Assembly (NCBI GenBank): GCA_021779935.1
Contig: JAJXZT010000022.1
Location: 1-64,000, forward strand
Length of the DNA stretch: 64,000 nucleotides
Reading direction: 5' to 3'
From: Acidobacteriota bacterium
Lineage (GTDB): Bacteria > Acidobacteriota > Terriglobia > Terriglobales > Acidobacteriaceae
The notes below the pieces were generated by a model, which was not told where the DNA came from, did no database searches, and saw only the letters and a list, made by a program, of their open reading frames with translations. Positions 10,517 to 18,556 of this stretch are shown one piece after another (the first letter of the stretch is position 1; the number at the start of each line of letters is the position of its first letter). Position numbers and translations under genes: made by a program.

Positions 10517-11839
10517 TCACTTCTGATGAATCTTCGCGTTTGCCATCATCGTAAGCGGGTCTCCCTGCATGGCCTGCACAGTAAAGTCATGCGCGGTGAC
10601 GGTGGCGTTACTGATCGTCATTCCCTTGCGCGCCGAAATATGCACATTCGTCAATGTAAGCGACGTAACGGGGCTCTCGGGCAAGCCGACGATAAAGCCT
10701 GCGGTCTTGGCGCCGACCGCCGTGAGGTTCTTGATGCTTATATCGTGAAAATGAGGAGTCAGCCTGGTTACTGGCTGCTTTTCGTCGTTGGCGGGAATCT
10801 TCGGATAGTACTCACTGATCAGGATAGGCGTTTTCACATCTTTCATTGTTATGTCGCGAAAATGCAGATCGCTGATGTCGTTTCCACGGTCGCGGTTCGA
10901 TTTCACGCGAATGCCATTATCAGTGTCCTTGAAGTGAATTCGCGCCACACGCACATTGTGCACGCCTCCGGCGACTTCGCTGCCGATGGACATTCCGTGA
11001 CCGTGCAGAAAAGTCGAATCCGTGATGGAGATGTCCGTGCTTGGTTCGTCACCGCCGGGCGATCCCGGCTGTCCTGACTTGATCGCAATGTCGTCGTCGC
11101 CGGTATCGATCGTGACATGGGAGATGGTCACATGGTGAGAAGAAAACGGATCGATACCATCCGTGTTGGGAGCGTTCCTGGGAGCAAGTATCCTGGCGTT
11201 GTCAATCGCGACGTCATCCGAATAATAAAGAACCACTTGCCACATCGGGGAGTTACGGATAGTAACGTTGTGAATGCGGATGTGGCGACAGTGGTCGAAA
11301 ACGACAAGGCGCGGCCTCAGGAGATCAGTATGGCGATGCTCGCGCCGCGCTTCCCACATCTCTTTCCACCAAACCTCTCCCGCTCCATCGATTGCACCGC
11401 CGCCCGTGATGGTGATGTCCTCGGAATTAGTCGCGCTTATCAGTGGCTGCAACGCTTGTTCGCGAAACTCTTCCACTGGAGGATAGTCTCGCCGATCCTG
11501 GCTGCCGAGAAGGGTCGCTCCGGGTGCGATGTCCAGCGTGACGTGACTCTTCAATGTGAGCGGTGCAGTAAGAAATGTACCGGCGGAAAGACGAACAGTG
11601 CCACCACCTTGGGCTGAACATTCGTCAATGGCGTGTTGAAGAGCGCCTGTATCTTTCGTCGTTCCGTCGGCCTTTGCGCCGTAGGTCATTGGATCGCAGA
11701 TCCGGCCGCCGGTGGATGCAAAGGCCGTTGGCGCAGCGCTGAAGAGCGATGCCAGAACGAGCAAGACAATTGGAAGAGGAACTCGAAATACACGGTTGAA
11801 GGAGGAAATCGTCACTTCGAAGGCAAGAGCACGGCGCAT
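10517..11839 (-). CDS. Secreted polygalacturonase (GH28)
   Basis: 440-residue single-domain GH28 enzyme for pectin backbone hydrolysis. The N-terminus has a basic start and hydrophobic core (PLPIVLLVLASLFS) ending near AFAS at about residue 42, consistent with export. The active-site series is complete: NTDGIDPF, TGDDDIAIKSG, HGHGMSIGSE and NGIRVKS. AGGA lies about ten bases before the ATG. It is the first gene of a two-gene minus-strand unit with the GH28-CE8 fusion. Its promoter region (11840-12007) is divergent from the proC leader, and a perfect inverted repeat lies between them. Confidence 0.93.
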   Translation of the reverse strand: MRRALAFEVTISSFNRVFRVPLPIVLLVLASLFSAAPTAFASTGGRICDPMTYGAKADGTTKDTGALQHAIDECSAQGGGTVRLSAGTFLTAPLTLKSHVTLDIAPGATLLGSQDRRDYPPVEEFREQALQPLISATNSEDITITGGGAIDGAGEVWWKEMWEARREHRHTDLLRPRLVVFDHCRHIRIHNVTIRNSPMWQVVLYYSDDVAIDNARILAPRNAPNTDGIDPFSSHHVTISHVTIDTGDDDIAIKSGQPGSPGGDEPSTDISITDSTFLHGHGMSIGSEVAGGVHNVRVARIHFKDTDNGIRVKSNRDRGNDISDLHFRDITMKDVKTPILISEYYPKIPANDEKQPVTRLTPHFHDISIKNLTAVGAKTAGFIVGLPESPVTSLTLTNVHISARKGMTISNATVTAHDFTVQAMQGDPLTMMANAKIHQK

Positions 11840-12007
11840 GGAAAAGTCCTAGAGGAACAGCATTCACAAATGGGTATCGCGCACACAGAACCGCGCATCA
11901 TTATTGTAGCTGCGAGAAGTACGTGCCATACGCCGAGAAGTGCCACATTTTTCAGAGTATTTATGGTGTTCACAGTACGAGACGACGTGCAGCATTGCCA
12001 AAACAAA

Positions 12008-12033
12008 TGCATGGAATCAAATCATTCCATGCA
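12008..12033. promoter_or_regulatory. Perfect 10-bp inverted repeat, candidate operator
   Basis: TGCATGGAAT and its exact reverse complement ATTCCATGCA are separated by six bases. The repeat lies 7 bases upstream of the predicted -35 box of the proC leader and about 170 bases upstream of the divergent polygalacturonase gene. It resembles the dyads bound by dimeric sugar-responsive repressors. No such regulator gene lies in the window, and which of the two promoters it serves is unknown. Confidence 0.45.
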
Positions 12034-12040
12034 CTGTTGA

Positions 12041-12070
12041 TTGACAGGTGCGGAGCGTGCCGTGCAGAAT
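12041..12070 (+). promoter_or_regulatory. Predicted promoter of the proC leader
   Basis: A perfect -35 TTGACA (12041-12046), an 18-base spacer and the -10 CAGAAT (12065-12070, four of six matches). The expected start point near 12077 lies only about four bases before the leader ATG at 12081. Translation of the leader would therefore be leaderless or nearly so, consistent with the absence of any Shine-Dalgarno there. Confidence 0.5.
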
Positions 12071-12080
12071 ACAACTTCCC

Positions 12081-12167
12081 ATGATACTTAAGCCATCCAT
12101 CCCGTCGCCGTTACCGTGCATGCCGCCGGTGTCTTTGCGACTGTGGGATTGGAGTGAGCGCCCTTAG
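12081..12167 (+). CDS. Proline-rich leader peptide upstream of proC
   Basis: 28-codon ORF, ATG to TAG, in the leader of proC. Seven codons are proline (four of the five between codons 5 and 15 are CCG; two adjacent CCG codons at 15-16). The core reads LPCMPP at codons 11-16 and the peptide ends SERP. It lies between a predicted promoter and an intrinsic terminator. Codons 21-23 contain CTGTGGG (12141-12147), which can pair with CCCACGG, the 5' arm of the terminator. A ribosome stalled at the proline codons would leave that segment free to form an antiterminator. The same layout and an LPC-PP core occur before proB. I infer a regulatory leader peptide sensing charged tRNA-Pro. Peptide function is not needed for this. 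Confidence 0.65.
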   Translation: MILKPSIPSPLPCMPPVSLRLWDWSERP

Positions 12168-12194
12168 CTGAAGCCAGACAATCAGCAGACATCC

Positions 12195-12228
12195 AAGCCC
12201 ACGGGTTACAAGCCGTGGGCTTTTTGTT
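12195..12228 (+). terminator. Intrinsic terminator (attenuator) before proC
   Basis: The arms AAGCCCACGG (12195-12204) and CCGTGGGCTT (12213-12222) form a 10-bp stem with an 8-base loop, followed directly by TTTGTTT. It stands 29 bases before the proC start codon. There is no complete upstream gene on this strand whose end it would serve. Its location inside the proC leader, just after the proline-rich ORF, argues that it is an attenuator. Confidence 0.75.
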
Positions 12229-12250
12229 TCTGAACCCAAGGAGAAGAAGA

Positions 12251-13111
12251 GTGAAGCGAACGAATGCACAGCACGTAACCGGCAGCCTCGAATCAAAGGT
12301 CATAGCAATTCTCGGAGCAGGCAAGATGGGTAGCCTGCTTGCAGTCTCGCTTCTACGCGACTCTGGAGTTCCGGCCGGCAGAATTCGCGCGACAGTCCGG
12401 CATGATGACAATGCCCGTGCGCTTGAAGAAAAGCTTGGCATTAAAGTGGGTACCGATAACCTCGCCGCAGTCAAGGGTGCGGATATCGTATTTGTCTGCG
12501 TCAAGCCGCAATATGTGTCCGAACTGCTGCAGGAAACACGTGCGGTGTTGGCTCCCACAGCGGTGGTGATTTCCATCGCAACGGGCATTGCGACTCGATC
12601 GATTGAAGACATGATCGGCGACGGGATAGCGGTCGTACGAGCCATGCCGAACACCGCTTGTAGAATCGGCCAAGGAATGACTGCCGTCTGTCTTGGCCGC
12701 CACGTATCGAAATCCGTTCTTGCGGACGCAGAGCGAATGTTTGCGAAGATGGGCAGGACAGCTGAAGTCGACGAACAGTTGATGGATGCGGTCACGGGGC
12801 TTTCGGCGAGCGGGCCGGCATTTGTGTACATCATCCTCGAAGCACTTGCCGAGGGAGGTGTTCGAGCGGGCCTGCCGCGGAGCCTCGCCACTCTGCTTGC
12901 TGCACAGGCAACTCTGGGAGCCGCATCGATGGTGCTGCACACGGGAGAACACCCAGCCGTCCTCAAGGCAGAAGTAACAACACCCGGTGGATGTACGGTT
13001 GACGGAATCCTGGAACTTGAGGACGGGAAGATTCGCGCCACTCTGATTCGCGCCATAGCAACCACGGCGGCAAAAGCTGGTCGTATGGCACCTCGGCCGC
13101 ATCCTGCCTAG
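12251..13111 (+). CDS. proC: Pyrroline-5-carboxylate reductase
   Basis: 286-residue NAD(P)H-dependent enzyme for the last step of proline synthesis. The Rossmann motif is GAGKMGSLLAVSLL. The family segments VVRAMPNTACRIGQGMTAVC and GLSASGPAFVYIILEALAEGGVR are present, as is TPGGCTVDGI near the end. I start it at GTG 12251 because AAGGAG lies exactly seven bases upstream. An earlier in-frame ATG at 12215 sits inside the terminator stem and is unlikely. It is probably monocistronic. The leader upstream suggests control by proline supply. proB and proA are 10 kb away on the opposite strand with a matching leader. Confidence 0.95.
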   Translation: MKRTNAQHVTGSLESKVIAILGAGKMGSLLAVSLLRDSGVPAGRIRATVRHDDNARALEEKLGIKVGTDNLAAVKGADIVFVCVKPQYVSELLQETRAVLAPTAVVISIATGIATRSIEDMIGDGIAVVRAMPNTACRIGQGMTAVCLGRHVSKSVLADAERMFAKMGRTAEVDEQLMDAVTGLSASGPAFVYIILEALAEGGVRAGLPRSLATLLAAQATLGAASMVLHTGEHPAVLKAEVTTPGGCTVDGILELEDGKIRATLIRAIATTAAKAGRMAPRPHPA

Positions 13112-13409
13112 CCGCCTGCCAGGGGCATTACCCGTTAATGGATTCTGTGCGCCGCGTATTAGCGGAGTTTTAATCGTTTTGTGCGTCGGTTCTTACTGAA
13201 CGCGTGCAGATTCGGACTGCTTCCCGATCCAGAACAGCCTCCTGACTATCGAACAGCTTCCCCCCCGCTCTACGCCGCTGCAATGAAAACTTCTGTCGAT
13301 GAATTACTTGACTCGGCAACTCGGAGCGCAGTGAAAACTCCTGCCTTGGATACCCCGCAACGAACGGACGCCAAACGAATGAAAGACATAAGAGTCTTCT
13401 TAGCTGGTC
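13112..13409. other. Intergenic region before the chemotaxis operon
   Basis: No gene called. An open frame at 13181-13435 (84 codons) lacks a ribosome binding site and any recognisable domain and overlaps the presumed che promoter, so I treat it as chance. No hairpin followed by a T-run was found after proC. Confidence 0.45.
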
Positions 13410-13425
13410 TGGCAATGTCTGTGCA
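13410..13425 (+). promoter_or_regulatory. Candidate sigma-54 promoter of the che operon
   Basis: TGGCA (13410-13414), seven bases, then GTGCA matches the -24/-12 pattern TGGCAC-N5-TTGCA at the invariant GG and GC with correct spacing. It lies about 70 bases before the cheA ATG. A NtrC-type activator is encoded at 42232-43623. One chance match to a pattern of this length is expected per window of this size, so confidence is moderate. Confidence 0.35.
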
Positions 13426-13495
13426 CTTCATCTAAGACGCAGGGGCAAAGTGTGCGTGTAGCCGGAGACAATGCAAGCCGACAGGATTAATCCTC

Positions 13496-15787
13496 ATGGG
13501 TGAACTCGACGAAATCATTAAAGAATTCCTGGTTGAATCGAACGAAGGCCTGGATCAGGTCGATTGCGACCTGGTCGCCCTGGAAAAACAGCCGGACGAT
13601 AAAGAGTTGATCGCAAGAATTTTCCGGGCGGTGCATACCCTCAAAGGCACGAGCGGCATTCTCGGTTTCCCACTACTTGAATCTGTCACGCACGCTGGTG
13701 AAAGCCTCTTGAGCCGGATTCGCGATGGCCGTCTGCCAATGACGCCTGCCATTGCGAGCGCGCTGCTTTCACTTATCGATTTTTCCCGCCGAGCGATTCA
13801 GCGTGTTGAATCCAATGGAAGCGACAGCGGAGAGGATGGCTCGTCGCTTGTCGAACAGTTGCGGTCCCTCACGGGCGTGTCTCCTTCCATTGGGGCATCA
13901 GCTGATGTCGATTTATATAGCGGCCAGCCTGAGACCCACCGTCTGGGCGAAATTCTCGTGGAAGATGGGCACTTGAGCCAGCAGGCCGTGCACGAAGCGC
14001 TTGCCCAGCAGCAAAGTGGAGATTCACGCAAGATTGGCGAGATTCTCGTCGGGACCGGCACGGTAGTTCCCAAGGCCGTCGTGCAGGCGCTGGGAACGCA
14101 GGCGGATGTTCGCAGCGCATCCAGCGCCAGCACCATCCGCGTGGATGTTGCGATGCTTGACCGTGTTATGAACCTTGTCGGTGAGCTCGTACTTGCCCGC
14201 AACCGTACCGTGCAATTTGCGGCAACCTCTGCGGATGCCGGTTTTCTCAGCACGGTTCAATCCCTGAATCTCATCACTGCCGAACTGCAGGAGGGCGTGA
14301 TGAAAATGCGCATGCTGGCGATCGGCAACGTCTGGAACAAACTTCCGCGGCTTGTCCGCGACATGGCGCAGGCGTGCGGTAAACAGGTTCGCATCGAAGT
14401 CGATGGAAGTGAGACAGAGCTCGACAAGACCATTATCGAGGCCATCAAGGATCCCCTCACGCATATTGTTCGCAACGCGATCGACCACGGTATTGAATCA
14501 CCGGAAGAGCGGCGTAACGCAGGGAAGCCCGTGGAGGGCGTCATAAGTCTGAGGGCCTTTCATGAGGGCGGATACGTCAACCTGAACATTTCCGATGACG
14601 GAGGCGGGATTGATGTCGAGCGCGTGAAGGCGAAAGCGCTTGCACGCGGACTAATGTCATCCGAGCAGCTTGCACGTGCATCCGAGCGGGAGATTCTGCC
14701 CCTGGTATTTGTGCCTGGCTTTTCCACCGCCGAGAAGGTCACCAATATTTCCGGTCGTGGCGTCGGCATGGACGTCGTGAAGACAAACATTGAGAAAATC
14801 GGCGGAACAGTAGACATCCATAGCAAAGTCGGACAGGGCACGTCTCTGCAAATCAAGATTCCACTCACTCTTGCGATTGTTCCTGCTCTAGTGGTGACGA
14901 GCCACGGTGAACGCTTCGCGATTCCACAGGTGAGCCTCGTGGAACTTGTCCGGCTCGACGCGACCTCCGGTTCGAAGCAAATCGAGAACGTCCGTGGAGC
15001 GGAAGTTTACCGGCTGCGGGGGAACCTGCTGCCGCTGGTGCGCCTGGACCGCCAGCTTGGAGTCGAGGATCGCAGCGCTACCGACGACAATCTGCAGATC
15101 GTGGTGCTTCAGGCGGACGGAAGGCAGTTTGGCCTCCTCGTCGATGAGATCAACGATACGGAAGAGATCGTGGTGAAGCCGCTCGGAAAGCACTTGAAGA
15201 ACGGTGCGTGTTTCGCCGGTGCGACCACCATGGGTGACGGAAGAGTCGCCTTAATTCTCGACGTACGGGGACTTGCGCAGGAAGCGCACGTTGTTTCGGA
15301 AAATCAACGTGCGATGCATGGAGAATCACTTTCCGCGGTGGCCAACAAGGAAGATCGCCAGCAATGGCTGTTATTCAAGGCTGGAGCGAACGCGCGCATG
15401 GCCATGCCTCTTTCGAGCGTGCAGCGACTGGAGGAAATCCGCAAGTCGGACGTGGAGCGTTCCGATAATCAGGATGTGGTGCAGTACCGCGGACAGATCA
15501 TGCCGCTGGTCAATGTTGCAGAGAGCTTCAGACTTGAACAGGCGACATCCTCCGATCCCCTGGAAGTCATCGTACACGCGCATCGCGGGCAAAGCGTGGG
15601 GTTCGTCGTAAGTGAAGTGCTGGATGTTGTGGATCAAACCGTTGTGCCCGAACTCTCCGGTGGACGGGCCATGCTTGGAACTGCAGTAATTCAGCAGCGC
15701 GTCACTGACATCGTAGATATCGATCAACTCGCCGAGATGGCTTTGAAGGCGGCCGCCCAGCCAAGCGCCGCGTTGATTGGAGCATAG
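13496..15787 (+). CDS. cheA: Chemotaxis histidine kinase with an MshEN-like insert and two CheW domains
   Basis: 763 residues. Hpt/P1 domain at 1-105 with phosphorylated His47 (RAVHTLKGTSG). The usual CheY-binding P2 domain is absent. Instead residues about 148-200 hold a two-part repeat (RLGEILVEDGHLS and KIGEILVGTGTVV) resembling the N-terminal domain of GspE/MshE ATPases, a known c-di-GMP-binding fold. P3 dimerisation starts near 214 (VAMLDRVMNLVGELVLARNR). P4 ATPase has DPLTHIVRNAIDHGIE (319-334), SDDGGGID and GRGVGMDV. The first CheW-like P5 domain is at about 470-605. A second CheW-like domain is at about 625-755 (QWLLFKAGANARMAMPLSSV). It heads the che operon and phosphorylates CheY and CheB encoded downstream. 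Whether the insert binds a nucleotide is unknown. Confidence 0.93.
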   Translation: MGELDEIIKEFLVESNEGLDQVDCDLVALEKQPDDKELIARIFRAVHTLKGTSGILGFPLLESVTHAGESLLSRIRDGRLPMTPAIASALLSLIDFSRRAIQRVESNGSDSGEDGSSLVEQLRSLTGVSPSIGASADVDLYSGQPETHRLGEILVEDGHLSQQAVHEALAQQQSGDSRKIGEILVGTGTVVPKAVVQALGTQADVRSASSASTIRVDVAMLDRVMNLVGELVLARNRTVQFAATSADAGFLSTVQSLNLITAELQEGVMKMRMLAIGNVWNKLPRLVRDMAQACGKQVRIEVDGSETELDKTIIEAIKDPLTHIVRNAIDHGIESPEERRNAGKPVEGVISLRAFHEGGYVNLNISDDGGGIDVERVKAKALARGLMSSEQLARASEREILPLVFVPGFSTAEKVTNISGRGVGMDVVKTNIEKIGGTVDIHSKVGQGTSLQIKIPLTLAIVPALVVTSHGERFAIPQVSLVELVRLDATSGSKQIENVRGAEVYRLRGNLLPLVRLDRQLGVEDRSATDDNLQIVVLQADGRQFGLLVDEINDTEEIVVKPLGKHLKNGACFAGATTMGDGRVALILDVRGLAQEAHVVSENQRAMHGESLSAVANKEDRQQWLLFKAGANARMAMPLSSVQRLEEIRKSDVERSDNQDVVQYRGQIMPLVNVAESFRLEQATSSDPLEVIVHAHRGQSVGFVVSEVLDVVDQTVVPELSGGRAMLGTAVIQQRVTDIVDIDQLAEMALKAAAQPSAALIGA

Positions 15788-15789
15788 AA

Positions 15790-16248
15790 ATGGCAGCCGC
15801 CCAGCAATTGTGCACATTCTTTCTTAATCCTTATTTCTTTGGGATTGAAGTTCACAAGGTGCAGGAAGTGCTTCGACCGCAAGACATCACGCGTGTTCCG
15901 CTGTCGGACGCCGTAGTTGGCGGGCTTATCAATCTGCGGGGGCAGATTGTGACGGCAATCGATCTGCGAGGCTGTCTTGGACTGGAGGCTTCGAGGAACG
16001 AAGACTCAATGAACGTTGTGGTTCGGACCGAGGAAGGCGCTGTCAGTTTCCTCGTGGATGAGATCGGAGACGTTGTCGAGGTTGAGGACGGCGGCTTTGA
16101 ACCTCCGCCGGACACCCTTGAAGGTCCAGTCAGGGAACTCGTGCGCGGCGTTTACAAACTCAAGGATCAGTTATTGATCGTGCTCGATACCGCAAAGGCG
16201 TTGCGCCAGAAAAACGAAGAAGCAGAGTTGCGGCCGGCAACCGAATGA
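15790..16248 (+). CDS. cheW: Chemotaxis coupling protein
   Basis: 152-residue CheW-domain protein linking chemoreceptor tips to CheA. Typical segments: FFLNPYFFGIEVHKVQEVLR, GGLINLRGQIVTAIDLRGCL and VSFLVDEIGDVVEV. GGAG of the upstream cheA end serves as its binding site. The gap to the cheA stop is two bases, so translational coupling is likely. The C-terminus is a short charged tail after the domain (RQKNEEAELRPATE). Confidence 0.93.
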   Translation: MAAAQQLCTFFLNPYFFGIEVHKVQEVLRPQDITRVPLSDAVVGGLINLRGQIVTAIDLRGCLGLEASRNEDSMNVVVRTEEGAVSFLVDEIGDVVEVEDGGFEPPPDTLEGPVRELVRGVYKLKDQLLIVLDTAKALRQKNEEAELRPATE

Positions 16249-16329
16249 AGTGTCCGCAAACACCATGAAATGCGGCGATAGGAATCGTAAGGCAAACGAC
16301 ACAGGAATTACTGAGACAGGAGCATAAAG

Positions 16330-18093
16330 ATGCTGAACAACATCAAACTGAAGACAAAGCTGATCGGGGGCTTTCTGGTTGTTACATTCGTGTGCGCGAT
16401 TGCCGCAGGTCTTGGCGCGTACAAGGTCAAGTCCGTGGATAAAACGTACACAGACGGATGGGAAAGCACGATGAGCAGCATGTCGAGCTTGAGCAACGTA
16501 TTGCTTGATGCCGGACTGGTTCGGGCCAGCCTTCTGCGCTTGTCGCTTGCCGGAACACCCGCAGAGACCCGCCAATTTATTGCACAGCTTCAGAGCAGCA
16601 AAGACGACTTCGAAAAGACAGTTGAAGAACACAATAAACATATCGACACTCCAGAGTCTGTGGCGGTTTTTTCGGACTTCAAGAGCGCCAAATCAAAGTA
16701 CGACGAGGTAATCGGTCAGGCAATCGTGCTGGCACAGGCAGGACGCAAGGCGGAATTGAACGATTTATTGGTGAGCACTGCCGTCAACGCTGCGCAGCGA
16801 GTGACAGACACGGCCATCAAGCTACGCGATATTGAGGATACCGAGAGACAGAAAGCATCGGCCACCATCACTGGGAATGCAGATTCAGCAGTAGTGGCCG
16901 TATCGACTATCAGCGTGCTGGCGATCCTGTTTGCAGTAGCTTTGGGTATCTGGGTGTCACGGTCGATAGCGCGTCCCGTAGGCGCGATGAGCCAGGTGGC
17001 TATAGATATTGCCAATGGAGAACTGAGTCACTTAATTGAATTTCATTCCGGAGACGAATTAGGAATATTGGCTGACTCATTGCGCTCCGTGCGAGCAAAC
17101 ATCCTCACACTCAGGTCAGAACTTGGTTCGCTCACCTCCGCCGTCCAGAAGGGGGATCTTACTGTTAAGGCCAACGATGGTAAGTTGACTGGCGAATATG
17201 CACAAGTGCTGAGCGGCATGAATGAAATGGTGGCGACTTTCCGTGGCACCGTGCAGAACATTGCGAGCATGACACATCCGCTGGCGTCATCTTCGGAAGA
17301 GTTGAACCAGGTGAGCCATCAGATGAGCGCCAGTGCGGAAGAGACTGCCACCCAGGCAAACCTCGTATCCGCAGCATCTGAACAGGTCAGCCGGAACATC
17401 CAGACTGTAGCGAGCGGCGCGGAGGAGATGGGAGCCAGCATCAAGGAGATCGCGAGACACACAGCGGAGGCAAGCAATGTCGCCATTTCCGCTGTGCGCT
17501 CGGCGGAAGCGACAAATCAGACGATTGAGAAGCTGGGGAACAGCAGCGCAGAAATTGGGCAGGTGATCAAGGTCATTACTTCCATCGCACAGCAGACAAA
17601 CCTGCTGGCCTTGAACGCCACGATTGAAGCCGCACGGGCCGGCGAAGCTGGCAAGGGATTTGCCGTGGTGGCGAATGAAGTGAAGGAACTGGCGAAAGAA
17701 ACGGCGAAGGCGACCGAGGATATCGGCCGCAAGATTGAAGCGATTCAGAACGACACGAATGGCGCAATCGAAGCGATTGGCGAGATTGGTAAGGTGATCT
17801 CCCAAATCAGCGATATCCAGAACAGCATCGCCAGCGCGGTAGAGGAGCAAAGTGCGACCACGTCAGAGATCAGCCGCAATCTTGCCGAGGCGGCAAGCGG
17901 CGGCGTGGAGATTACGCGCAACGTCGGAGGAGTTGCGGAAGCCGCGCGCACGACGACGGCGGCCGCCACCGACACGCAACGGTCGGCACAGAGCCTGGAA
18001 GCCATGGCTGCGGAGTTGCAGGCGCTGATTGCGCAGTTCAAATATGGCGAGGCTCGTCTTACTGTCGCCAAGACGGCGGAAATTGCCGCGTGA
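16330..18093 (+). CDS. Methyl-accepting chemotaxis protein
   Basis: 587-residue transmembrane chemoreceptor. TM1 is at about residues 12-33. A four-helix-bundle-type periplasmic sensor (about 35-185) is followed by TM2 (about 190-211, [20 protein letters not shown]) and a HAMP domain. The cytoplasmic signalling domain carries the highly conserved hairpin tip ([20 protein letters not shown], about residues 418-437). There is no C-terminal CheR-binding pentapeptide; it ends KTAEIAA. AGGAG is eight bases before the ATG. It lies inside the che operon, so it is probably the dedicated receptor of this array. The ligand cannot be predicted. Confidence 0.93.
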   Translation: MLNNIKLKTKLIGGFLVVTFVCAIAAGLGAYKVKSVDKTYTDGWESTMSSMSSLSNVLLDAGLVRASLLRLSLAGTPAETRQFIAQLQSSKDDFEKTVEEHNKHIDTPESVAVFSDFKSAKSKYDEVIGQAIVLAQAGRKAELNDLLVSTAVNAAQRVTDTAIKLRDIEDTERQKASATITGNADSAVVAVSTISVLAILFAVALGIWVSRSIARPVGAMSQVAIDIANGELSHLIEFHSGDELGILADSLRSVRANILTLRSELGSLTSAVQKGDLTVKANDGKLTGEYAQVLSGMNEMVATFRGTVQNIASMTHPLASSSEELNQVSHQMSASAEETATQANLVSAASEQVSRNIQTVASGAEEMGASIKEIARHTAEASNVAISAVRSAEATNQTIEKLGNSSAEIGQVIKVITSIAQQTNLLALNATIEAARAGEAGKGFAVVANEVKELAKETAKATEDIGRKIEAIQNDTNGAIEAIGEIGKVISQISDIQNSIASAVEEQSATTSEISRNLAEAASGGVEITRNVGGVAEAARTTTAAATDTQRSAQSLEAMAAELQALIAQFKYGEARLTVAKTAEIAA

Positions 18094-18178
18094 ACTACTT
18101 CATGAGCGCGGCGCTCCCCGTGGCTGCGCTCATCCTCTCTCGCTGACGGATAAGTTGACTCCGCCCAGGTGAATCACG

Positions 18179-18550
18179 ATGCGCGTACTGATTGTCGATG
18201 ACTCTTCCACGATGCGTTCTCTGCTGCGGATGCATATGAAACGAGCGGGGTTTGAAGTTGTAGAGGCGAAAGATGGCGTTGAAGCGCTTTCCATTCTGCC
18301 GCAGGCTGGGGCACTCGACCTAATGCTGCTGGATTGGAACATGCCTAATATGTCCGGGCTGGAAGTTCTGACCTCGGTGCGTGCCCAACAGGAGTACGAC
18401 TCAATGCGCATCATGATGGTCACAACGGAGATCGAAATAGGCGGAGTATCTGCCGCGCTGAAACTTGGGGCAAACGAATATCTCATGAAGCCCTTCAGCG
18501 CGGATGCAGTGCTAAGCAAGCTTGAGATTCTGGGGCTGAAGGTTGCGTAA
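18179..18550 (+). CDS. cheY: CheY-like single-domain response regulator
   Basis: 123-residue receiver domain with no output domain. The acidic pair is Asp7-Asp8, phosphoacceptor Asp52 (LLDWNMP), conserved Thr in VTTE and Lys in LMKPFS. It lies between the receptor and cheB in the che operon, seven bases before cheB. It is probably a switch-binding or sink regulator. A second CheY closes the operon and the division of labour is not evident from sequence. Confidence 0.9.
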   Translation: MRVLIVDDSSTMRSLLRMHMKRAGFEVVEAKDGVEALSILPQAGALDLMLLDWNMPNMSGLEVLTSVRAQQEYDSMRIMMVTTEIEIGGVSAALKLGANEYLMKPFSADAVLSKLEILGLKVA

Positions 18551-18556
18551 GAGACC

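Noticed and set aside
12081-12250. T-box riboswitch as the explanation of the proC leader
   Set aside because: The leader is too short for Stem I, and no UGGN antiterminator bulge or AGUA loop is seen. The proline-rich ORF with an overlapping pairing segment is a better fit.
12088-13065. 325-codon antisense frame across proC
   Set aside because: Ser/Arg/Ala-rich composition typical of a complementary-strand shadow of a GC-rich gene; proC is certain.
13181-13435. 84-codon open frame before cheA
   Set aside because: No Shine-Dalgarno and no recognisable motif; overlaps the presumed promoter.
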